A stretch of 5,477 bases of DNA from Magnetovibrio sp. (GTDB lineage Bacteria > Pseudomonadota > Alphaproteobacteria > Rhodospirillales_A > JABHCV01): the NCBI GenBank assembly GCA_002717285.1, contig PBDF01000005.1, positions 79,362 to 84,838 of the forward strand. Direction: 5' to 3'. Each line of letters begins with the position of its first letter. The stretch's first letter is position 1. This document shows positions 1 through 5,477 of this stretch, piece after piece. The notes under the pieces were generated by a model. The model saw nothing but the letters and a program-made list of their open reading frames with translations, was not told the DNA's origin and made no database searches. The translations under genes and the position numbers were made by a program.

Positions 1-501
1 GTTAGCATAGTTATTACGCATCCGATAGTCATTGGGTTGACTTTCCAAAGCCTGAATGTGATGCACCAAGGCTTTCATTGGATTTCCTTGTTCTCGAAGC
101 GCAGTACTAAGGCCATTGTGGGCAGGAGCATGACCTGGGTTGTCGACCAACGCCTGATTAAAGTGATTAATTGCCTCATCAAAGCGTTGTAATTTTATTA
201 GAGCGATACCTATATTAGAATTTAATTCCTCATTATTTGGATCTGTTGCTAGAGCTTTACTGATCAGTTTATACGCTCTGTGAAAATCACCATTTTGCAA
301 AGCCAATCCACCCAACAACTGGTTAGCAAACTTGTTGTCAGGCTCCTGCTCTAATATTTTCTCATACCCTTCTTCTGCTTCAGCAATGTTGCCGGCTGCC
401 TGTTTCTGACCTGCCTGATGAAGCGCCAATAATAGATCCGTACCGACCGAACTCAGCATGCTCTTTTGATTGTTTGAATTTTTCTGAGTTTTATTGCTCA
501 T
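1..501 (-). CDS. TPR-repeat protein, N-terminal part (runs off left edge)
   Basis: The reading frame starts at an ATG (499-501) and stays open to position 1, giving 167 residues with the C-terminus outside the window. After a polar, Asn/Lys/Gln-rich leader (residues 1-20) come four TPR units in exact 34-residue register: about 21-54, 55-88, 89-122 and 123-156, each ending in a Pro (EQEP, ATDP, VDNP, ESQP); a fifth begins at 157. TPRs form helical superhelices that bind protein partners. No signal peptide or membrane segment is seen, so it is probably cytoplasmic. The first units resemble those of the TPR-glycosyltransferase at 2513-4603 (ALQNGDF here, ALQKGNF there), so the two may be paralogues. 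It is divergent from the radical SAM gene. The start is supported by AGGTG four bases upstream. Whether a catalytic domain (glycosyltransferase, methyltransferase, sulfotransferase) follows the repeats cannot be told. TPR nature is certain; function is not. Confidence 0.9.
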   Translation of the reverse strand, partial: MSNKTQKNSNNQKSMLSSVGTDLLLALHQAGQKQAAGNIAEAEEGYEKILEQEPDNKFANQLLGGLALQNGDFHRAYKLISKALATDPNNEELNSNIGIALIKLQRFDEAINHFNQALVDNPGHAPAHNGLSTALREQGNPMKALVHHIQALESQPNDYRMRNNYAN

Positions 502-505
502 TTGG

Positions 506-510
506 CACCT
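506..510 (-). promoter_or_regulatory. Ribosome binding site of the left TPR gene
   Basis: Read on the minus strand this is AGGTG, four bases (CCAA) before the ATG at 499-501. AGGTG matches the 3' part of the extended Shine-Dalgarno AAGGAGGTG, for which a short spacer is expected. The TPR-glycosyltransferase gene uses the same AGGTG at three bases, which supports both start choices. Confidence 0.5.
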
Positions 511-777
511 AAACCGTCTAGGCGACGATCCCCTTTTGTTGGACTTCTTTGAAGAACTTGCTCGTAATATTATCAACTATGAGCAATCTTTTCTAACAAA
601 CATTCATTACCGTGAGGTAAATACGAAAGATCTTGAAATTATTGTAAACTTGACAAAAATTGATCTAATAGAAATTTGGAATTGCCTATTTTAAATAAAG
701 ACCGTTACAAAAATATATCAATTTTATTGTGCCCTCACTACAATCAATCTAAATCATTTGATTATGGCTCACACTAT

Positions 778-806
778 TTGTTAGTATATTAATAATTTAT
801 TATATT
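778..806 (+). promoter_or_regulatory. Candidate sigma70-type promoter for the radical SAM / TPR-glycosyltransferase genes
   Basis: A -35-like TTGTTA (778-783, four of six matches to TTGACA) is followed after exactly 17 bases by TATATT (801-806, five of six matches to TATAAT). Transcription would start near 812-814 and leave a leader of roughly 230 bases before the ATG at 1041. The surrounding DNA is so AT-rich that a -10-like hexamer could occur by chance, so the call rests mainly on the correct spacing and orientation. Confidence 0.35.
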
Positions 807-1026
807 AAATTAGGTTTATAGAAGTGAACCATTGGTTAGCATCAGAATGATGAGCATCAAGTACATGAAAAAAAATATAAATTATACTTCGGTGTATCTC
901 CCTTATTTGCTTGTGTCCTCAGCATCCGCATCACCGAACATGCAAATCATGCTTTTTTGCTTGGTCTTTGTTTTTTATTTCTTAAGCTACTTCTTCAATT
1001 ATTCTAAATCGTATTTTTTTGACGTT

Positions 1027-1031
1027 AGGAG
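1027..1031 (+). promoter_or_regulatory. Ribosome binding site of the radical SAM gene
   Basis: AGGAG lies nine bases before the ATG at 1041. It is the strongest Shine-Dalgarno match in the window and fixes the start of the radical SAM gene. Confidence 0.7.
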
Positions 1032-1040
1032 ATTTATAAT

Positions 1041-2429
1041 ATGCGTGTCCTACTAGTTGTCTATGACAATGACTCCTACACCCATTTATTTCCAATGGGG
1101 CTTGGCTACATTGCCTCAGTCCTGGAAGAAAACGGCCATGATGTTGAAGTATATAGCCAAGATAAATACCATTACCCAGATGCACATCTTACCCAATACC
1201 TAGACGATCATCATTTTGATATAGCAATGGTTAGCGTCATTGCAGGATACTACCAATACAAGAAACTTTTAAAAATTTCTGATGCAATTAACGAGTCAAA
1301 GAATCGTCCCACATACATAATTGGTGGCTATGGACCAACTCCAGAGCCTGAATATTTTATAAGAAAAACTGGTGCAGATATTGTTGCTATGGGTGAGGGT
1401 GAGTATACAACCGCCTTGCTTATGAAAGCCTTGGAAAACAAGACCCCTTTAAGTGAAGTCTCTGGGATTGCTTTTAAAGATGGATCAAAAGTTACAATTA
1501 ACCCACGCAGCCCTCTTATAAAAGATTTAGACACTATTTCCTGGCCAGCGTACGACAAATTTCCTATCGATTATTACAGACTTGAAAGGGAACCACGTAC
1601 AGAGAAAACGGACTTTTGCCTACCCTTAATGTCTGCCAGAGGCTGCACGTTTAAGTGCACTTTTTGCTATCGAATGGATACTGGGTATCGCGCACGAAAT
1701 CCAATTGATCTACTGGACGAAGTTGAATTTCTTCACAAAAAGTACGGTATCACGTATGTCTCCTTTCAGGATGACTTGTTAATGTCGTCCGTAGAACATA
1801 CTGAAAATGTTTGCCGCGAATTCAAACGCCGCAACCTCCCCGTGAAGTGGAACTGTAATGGACGTCTTAATTATTGCTCTGTAGAACTAGTAAAAATGAT
1901 GAAAGACGCTGGCTGTGTTTTTATCAATTACGGCATAGAAGCAATGGACAATGAAGTTCTAAAAAATATGAAAAAGGGATTACGTACTGATATGGTAATT
2001 AAGGGGATTGAAATGACCCTTGAAGCTGGCATAAGTCCGGGCCTTAACATGATGTTTGGAAATATTGGAGATAATAAACGGACCTTGAAAGAGGCTGTGG
2101 ATTTTCTTTTAAAATATGATGATTTTGCTCAAATGCGAACCATTCGCCCAGTTACACCATACCCTGGATCACCGCTTTATTATGATGCCATTGACAAGGG
2201 TCTAATAAAAGATGTTGCAGATTTTTATGAGAATAAACATGTCAATTCTGATCTGCTAGCCGCTAACTTCACAGAGTTGAGTGATGAAGAGTTTTATGAA
2301 TCCTTGACCGAAGCCAACACAACTTTACTGACCAATTATTATGATACTGCAAAAAAAGAGGCTGTGAAACAAGTCACCAATTTGTACAAAGACCGTCAGG
2401 TTGGATTCAGAGGTTTTCGCCAAATCTGA
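1041..2429 (+). CDS. B12-binding-domain-type radical SAM protein
   Basis: This 462-residue cytoplasmic enzyme has the usual length for B12-binding radical SAM proteins. Residues 1-135 form a Rossmann-like cobalamin-binding-type domain: the FPMGLGYIASVLEENGHDV stretch (17-35), IIGGYGPTPEPE (93-104) and GEGE (118-121). The radical SAM core follows, with the cluster motif CxxxCxxC at C202, C206 and C209 inside SARGCTFKCTFCY, which would bind a 4Fe-4S cluster and cleave SAM to a 5'-deoxyadenosyl radical. GIEAMDNEVL (298-307) matches the family's GIES-type SAM-contacting segment. The cobalamin-ligand motif DxHxxG is absent, as in many relatives, so B12 dependence is uncertain. The usual late-core GxPGET-like segment reads FGNIGDNKRTL (339-349). 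The tail (about 411-462) ends in FRGFRQI. Family members methylate or rearrange unactivated carbons in lipids, pigments, peptides and sugars; the substrate here is unknown. Neighbours suggest a sugar or glycoprotein (inference). The start is set by AGGAG nine bases upstream; TGA stop at 2427-2429. Confidence 0.92.
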   Translation: MRVLLVVYDNDSYTHLFPMGLGYIASVLEENGHDVEVYSQDKYHYPDAHLTQYLDDHHFDIAMVSVIAGYYQYKKLLKISDAINESKNRPTYIIGGYGPTPEPEYFIRKTGADIVAMGEGEYTTALLMKALENKTPLSEVSGIAFKDGSKVTINPRSPLIKDLDTISWPAYDKFPIDYYRLEREPRTEKTDFCLPLMSARGCTFKCTFCYRMDTGYRARNPIDLLDEVEFLHKKYGITYVSFQDDLLMSSVEHTENVCREFKRRNLPVKWNCNGRLNYCSVELVKMMKDAGCVFINYGIEAMDNEVLKNMKKGLRTDMVIKGIEMTLEAGISPGLNMMFGNIGDNKRTLKEAVDFLLKYDDFAQMRTIRPVTPYPGSPLYYDAIDKGLIKDVADFYENKHVNSDLLAANFTELSDEEFYESLTEANTTLLTNYYDTAKKEAVKQVTNLYKDRQVGFRGFRQI

Positions 2430-2512
2430 GTTCTCGTAAAAAAAGAAATCTCCCAAGGGGGTGGAAGTTTGTTTTCCTGGTAATTCTTCTGGGGTCGCAT
2501 TATGAGGTGCGA
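2430..2512 (+). other. Short intergenic spacer within a probable two-gene operon
   Basis: The 83 bases between the radical SAM stop and the TPR-glycosyltransferase start contain an A-run, a G-run (2457-2461) and weak inverted repeats such as GGAA/TTCC at about 2463-2477. None has a stable GC stem followed by a T-tract, so no intrinsic terminator is evident and readthrough into the next gene is likely. No promoter stands out. Confidence 0.4.
2505..2509 (+). promoter_or_regulatory. Ribosome binding site deciding the TPR-glycosyltransferase start
   Basis: AGGTG sits three bases before the ATG at 2513. A GTG two codons upstream in the same frame (2507-2509) overlaps this element and has only GGGG twelve bases before it (2491-2494), so the ATG is preferred. 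Using the GTG would add just two residues (Met-Arg). Confidence 0.45.
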
Positions 2513-4603
2513 ATGAATCAGAGCAGTGAAAATCATTTATCCCTTCTGATAAAAAAGGCTCTCGATCACCATGTAGCTGGTCGCATAGATCAAGCCGAGA
2601 TTTTGTATCAACAGGTGTTGAAGGTCGACCCAACTCATCCAATCGCTCTTAATCAACTTGGCACAGTCGCTTTACAAAAAGGGAATTTCAACGCTGCGGT
2701 TGGACTTATTGCGCTTGCTACAAAACACAAGCCTGATTATGCCGAAGCACACAACAATTTGGCCTCAACCTTACTCAAGTTAGGCCGCACAGAAGATGCT
2801 TTGAAAAGCTATCGCAAGGCAATCGAAATCAAACCTGATTACATAAACGCCTACAATAATCTAGCCGATACACTCATCTGCCAAGGCCAACCAGATGAGG
2901 CCGTTTTGCTTTTAAAAAGGGCACTAGCCATAAATTGCAACTATCATCAGGGCCATAATAATCTTGGTAACGCGCTAATGAAACTTGGCGTACCAGATCA
3001 AGCAATTACGAGTTACCACAAAGCCATTGCGATCAAGCCAGACTATTTTGAAGCGCACAACAATCTGGGTAATGCTCTGGTTGAACTTGGATTGCCAAAT
3101 GATGCAATCGCCTCTTATTTAAAAGCACTAGGAATAAAACCCGATTACACTGAAGCATTGCTTAATATTGGAGCCGCATTGGTGAAGATTGGTGAACTTG
3201 ATGAGGCAATCTCCAATTTCCAAAAAGTTTTGAATTCGCAACCTGATCATGCTGAAGCCCTATTTTCTCTTGGAATAGCTTTTGCTGAGAAAGACGAGCT
3301 TGAAGAAGCCATAAATTACTACACCAAAGCTATTAGAAATAAGCCTAAATACCCTGCAGCACTCAATAACATGGGAAATGCTCTACTGAAATTGCAAAGG
3401 CCAGATGAAGCCGTAACTGTCCTGAAAAGGGCATTAGAAATGAAACCATCTTATGTTGAAGCACATAATAATTTGGGAAATGCATTAAAAGAACAAAATC
3501 GTCCTGAGGAGGCTATTGCCAGCTATTGTAGGGCAATCTGTTTAAAACCAGATTTTGCTGAAAGCCATTGTAACCTGGGCGTGTTATTCAAAGAAATTGG
3601 GAAATTAAACAAAGCGATGATCTGCTTTTCAAAAGCCCTTCAGGCAAGGCCTGACTATGCAGAGGCTGAGTACAACCTCGGGCTTGCCTTTTTGCTTGAG
3701 GGTAATTTTGAAAAAGGATGGAAAGGTTATGCTAGTCGTTGGAAATGTCATCCCTTCAAAAAGAGCAGACGTCCCTATGATGTACCTTTCTGGGAAGGCC
3801 AGAATATCAAAAACAAAACACTTTTTATCTACCCTGAACAAGGCCTTGGCGATTTTATTCAATTTGTTCGTTATATTCCAATTATTAGCAAACTTGGTGG
3901 TCATATAATTACCGAAGTGCCCCAATCTTTGTATGAACTTATATCTAATTCTTTTTGCAATTTTCAAATTATTGGGCCTGAAGAAATACCGTGTCATTTT
4001 GATTTACAATCAACTGTGCTTGAATTGCCCATCATGCTTGGCACGAACAAACATTCCATACCAGCACCTGACGCATATCTAAATCCGCCAGAAAAGCTTA
4101 TTCAAAAGTGGAGCAAACGACTAAATTCTTATAGTGGGTTCAAGGCAGGACTAGTCTGGGCCGGTGATCCAAAACACAAAAATGACAAAAACCGATCCAT
4201 TGATCCAGTACTTCTAGCTCCTTTAATGAAGCTAAACAACATCAAGATTTTCAGCCTCCAAGTAGGGCACACTGGGGAAGCAACAAGAGTTCTAGGCAAA
4301 GAAATTATTGATTTGGCACCAGAGCTGACATCATTTAATGAAACAGCTGCAGCAATGAAAAATCTTGATGTAATAATTTCTGTTGATTCGTCACCAGCCC
4401 ATTTAGCTGGAGCACTCGGATGCTGCGTCTGGACGTTACTTCCATTTATGCCTTGTTGGCGTTGGATGCTTGATAGCGACAAAACACCCTGGTATCCGTC
4501 TATGCGACTATTTCGTCAAACTACAGTAAACGATTGGTCAGTCGTTATCGATGAAGTAAGCAATGCCCTAAGGGCGATGAGCAGTAGCAATAAGAGTGTC
4601 TGA
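2513..4603 (+). CDS. TPR-repeat glycosyltransferase (FlmG-like layout)
   Basis: This 696-residue protein has two halves. Residues 7-413 are about twelve contiguous TPRs in exact 34-residue register, many ending in KP or KPDY (units start near 7, 41, 75, 109, 143, 177, 211, 245, 279, 313, 347 and 381). Residues 430-690 form a GT-B, GT9/heptosyltransferase-like domain: EQGLGDFIQFVRYIP (442-456), a GLVWAGDPKHKND loop (546-558), SLQVG (581-585), DVIISVDSSPAHLAGALG (619-636) and a WTLLPFMPCWRWML segment (640-653). SVDSSPAH matches the family's nucleotide-sugar-binding D..S.H region. No signal peptide or membrane span is seen, so it should act in the cytoplasm. Caulobacter FlmG has the same layout: its TPRs bind flagellin and its catalytic part adds pseudaminic acid. 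By analogy this is probably a protein glycosyltransferase, but the acceptor and sugar are not shown. It lies 83 bases after the radical SAM gene, and its end overlaps the converging methyltransferase gene. The TPR-GT assignment is firm, the FlmG role is inference. Confidence 0.9.
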   Translation: MNQSSENHLSLLIKKALDHHVAGRIDQAEILYQQVLKVDPTHPIALNQLGTVALQKGNFNAAVGLIALATKHKPDYAEAHNNLASTLLKLGRTEDALKSYRKAIEIKPDYINAYNNLADTLICQGQPDEAVLLLKRALAINCNYHQGHNNLGNALMKLGVPDQAITSYHKAIAIKPDYFEAHNNLGNALVELGLPNDAIASYLKALGIKPDYTEALLNIGAALVKIGELDEAISNFQKVLNSQPDHAEALFSLGIAFAEKDELEEAINYYTKAIRNKPKYPAALNNMGNALLKLQRPDEAVTVLKRALEMKPSYVEAHNNLGNALKEQNRPEEAIASYCRAICLKPDFAESHCNLGVLFKEIGKLNKAMICFSKALQARPDYAEAEYNLGLAFLLEGNFEKGWKGYASRWKCHPFKKSRRPYDVPFWEGQNIKNKTLFIYPEQGLGDFIQFVRYIPIISKLGGHIITEVPQSLYELISNSFCNFQIIGPEEIPCHFDLQSTVLELPIMLGTNKHSIPAPDAYLNPPEKLIQKWSKRLNSYSGFKAGLVWAGDPKHKNDKNRSIDPVLLAPLMKLNNIKIFSLQVGHTGEATRVLGKEIIDLAPELTSFNETAAAMKNLDVIISVDSSPAHLAGALGCCVWTLLPFMPCWRWMLDSDKTPWYPSMRLFRQTTVNDWSVVIDEVSNALRAMSSSNKSV
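2531..3751 (+). repeat. Array of about twelve 102-base TPR-coding units
   Basis: Each unit encodes one 34-residue TPR. At the DNA level related blocks recur at multiples of 102 bases, for example the GAAGCACACAACAATTTGG type near 2743, 3049 and 3457, encoding EAHNNLG/A. Synonymous differences (AACAAT or AATAAT, CTGGG or TTGGG) show that the copies are not recent. Homologous repeats of this kind can gain or lose units by recombination, so unit number may vary among relatives. Confidence 0.75.
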
Positions 4604-5477
4604 CCAATTGCGTTGACACAGAAACTCTCTATAAGACTGGTCAAAATCTTCAGTAGGTATATCCTTATAAACTTCATGCCCACCTGGCTTGCCATGATGC
4701 AGCCAATGCAAGTGGTTAGCATACCCGTAACGTTGAAATGGGTTTATTTTAATATCAACAAATCCTGCAGCTTGCAAAAAATAGTGAATCGTTGAGCGAG
4801 TATGGAGAATAAGATGTTCACTCCAAAAACCAAAATCATAAAAAGCCTCTAAAGCCATTCTTTCTATCAGAAAGTCCTCCGCATGGGGAACTTCAAGAAT
4901 AATCACACCACCACTTTTTAGTGCCTCATATGCACTATTAAGATGTGCCTGTTGATCTTCCAAATGTTCAAGAACATGAAACATTGAAACCAAATCAAAA
5001 GGTTGTTCAAAATCTTTAAAAGAAGGTTTAACTGAGACACCATCACCAAGTCGCCGATGGATGTCATTAATGCATCCCTGACGTAATTCGACACCACTTA
5101 CCTGAGAGGCAACCCCAACACACAAATCCAGAAACAAGCCATGCCCAGTACCAAAATCACAAATAGATTTTCCTTTGATAAAATGCATAAACTGCTCAAA
5201 GCGCCGATTCTCGTCTTTAAGTTTTTTTGAACGAACTACAACATCATCAAGCGTATGGACCAAGTGCTCGTCGCCTTCTAAGTCTCCGCCATCTCCAGCT
5301 TGAGTGTAAAACCTTTGCTCTAGCGCTTCCTTCAGAAAAATAACTCGACTTTTCTTATCCCGAAGAACTGGTATCTCCATGTCTCGAGTTCGGTTATGAA
5401 TCATCTCAATATTTTCTGGAGCTACCAATTCACCTGCAAGTAAACTACGATAGATAAAATTGGTCTCTTTTAGCTTT
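4568..5477 (-). CDS. Class I SAM-dependent methyltransferase (N-terminus beyond right edge)
   Basis: The frame ends with TAG at 4568-4570 and stays open to the right edge, giving at least 302 residues. A TTG at 5426-5428 could be a start, with a nearby AGGTG, but the upstream codons (KLKETNFIYRSLLAGE) read like continuous protein, so a partial gene is the better call. Numbering from that TTG: a conserved-looking HNRTRD block (11-16), then the Rossmann fold with motif I ICDFGTGHGLFL (89-100), acidic VELRQ (113-117), FDLVSMFHVLEHLED (144-158) and GGVIILEVP (173-181). The C-terminal part has FWSEHLILHTRSTI (201-214), an aromatic QRYGYANHLHWL segment (232-243), GKPGGH (246-251) and an SDTLIATA end, which looks complete. 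It should transfer a methyl group from SAM in the cytoplasm. The substrate is unknown; sugar, glycan or glycoprotein methylation is suggested only by context. It converges on the TPR-glycosyltransferase and overlaps it by 36 bases. Confidence 0.9.
   Translation of the reverse strand, partial: KLKETNFIYRSLLAGELVAPENIEMIHNRTRDMEIPVLRDKKSRVIFLKEALEQRFYTQAGDGGDLEGDEHLVHTLDDVVVRSKKLKDENRRFEQFMHFIKGKSICDFGTGHGLFLDLCVGVASQVSGVELRQGCINDIHRRLGDGVSVKPSFKDFEQPFDLVSMFHVLEHLEDQQAHLNSAYEALKSGGVIILEVPHAEDFLIERMALEAFYDFGFWSEHLILHTRSTIHYFLQAAGFVDIKINPFQRYGYANHLHWLHHGKPGGHEVYKDIPTEDFDQSYREFLCQRNWSDTLIATAHRP

Larger units (their letters stand above)
502..1040. other. AT-rich divergent intergenic region, no convincing gene
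   Basis: This 539-base stretch separates the divergent TPR and radical SAM genes and is much richer in A+T than the flanking genes, notably at 690-830. It holds a candidate rightward promoter (778-806) and the radical SAM ribosome binding site (1027-1031). For the leftward gene only a weak -10-like GATAAT (minus strand, 569-574) is seen, with TTGTTA at 594-599 but a 19-base spacer. A 5-bp hairpin (CATCA at 840-844, GAA loop, TGATG at 848-852) has no T-tract and is probably chance. Short open frames at 494-694 and 865-1056 lack ribosome binding sites and recognisable domains. I saw no cobalamin-riboswitch B12 box, tRNA or intrinsic terminator. Confidence 0.6.

Noticed and set aside
494..694. 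Plus-strand open frame of 66 codons overlapping the start of the left TPR gene
   Set aside because: It has no ribosome binding site, starts inside the start region of the opposite-strand gene, runs through AT-rich DNA and shows no recognisable domain. A decayed gene remnant cannot be excluded.
700..1040. Cobalamin riboswitch in the leader of the B12-type radical SAM gene
   Set aside because: No GCCACTG-like B12 box and no matching pairing elements were found; the sequence is mostly low-complexity AT.
3629..3997. Antisense open frame of 122 codons within the TPR-glycosyltransferase gene
   Set aside because: It lies entirely opposite a well-supported coding sequence, shows no domain, and is best explained as a shadow frame.
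4596..4619. Inverted repeat GTGTC/GACAC across the convergent gene ends as a bidirectional terminator
   Set aside because: The stem is only five base pairs, the loop is 14 bases, and no T-tract follows on either strand.
5426..5428. TTG as the true start of the methyltransferase
   Set aside because: An AGGTG is nearby, but the frame stays open upstream to the window edge with protein-like sequence, so the gene more likely begins outside the window.

Overview
The window looks like part of a Gram-negative (probably proteobacterial) surface- or protein-glycosylation region. That rests on gene content: long TPR proteins, one fused to a GT-B type glycosyltransferase, beside a B12-binding-type radical SAM enzyme and a class I SAM-dependent methyltransferase. 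This mix is typical of flagellin-glycosylation and polysaccharide islands, for example in alphaproteobacteria. The DNA is moderately AT-rich in genes and strongly AT-rich in the one long intergenic gap. The taxon cannot be fixed from sequence alone, and no flagellin, sugar-nucleotide synthesis gene, RNA gene, insertion sequence or CRISPR array is visible.

Layout, left to right: (1) positions 1-501, minus strand, hold the N-terminal 167 residues of a TPR protein whose C-terminus lies beyond the left edge. (2) Positions 502-1040 are an AT-rich divergent intergenic region with a plausible sigma70-type promoter (778-806) reading rightward and a good ribosome binding site before the next gene. (3) Positions 1041-2429, plus strand, encode a 462-residue radical SAM protein with an N-terminal B12-binding-like domain. 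(4) After an 83-base gap with no convincing terminator, 2513-4603, plus strand, encode a 696-residue protein with about twelve contiguous 34-residue TPR units followed by a glycosyltransferase-like domain, a layout like Caulobacter FlmG. (5) Positions 4568-5477, minus strand, encode a methyltransferase that overlaps the previous gene tail-to-tail by 36 bases. Its reading frame is open to the right edge, so its N-terminus is outside the window.

Working model (inference): the TPR superhelix of the fused glycosyltransferase grips an acceptor protein, perhaps flagellin, while its C-terminal domain transfers a sugar. The radical SAM enzyme and the methyltransferase would modify that sugar or the acceptor. 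The radical SAM and TPR-glycosyltransferase genes probably form one transcription unit between two genes on the opposite strand. The most useful things to check are the substrate of the radical SAM protein, whose motifs depart from its family, the overlapping gene ends, and the role of the long AT-rich leader.
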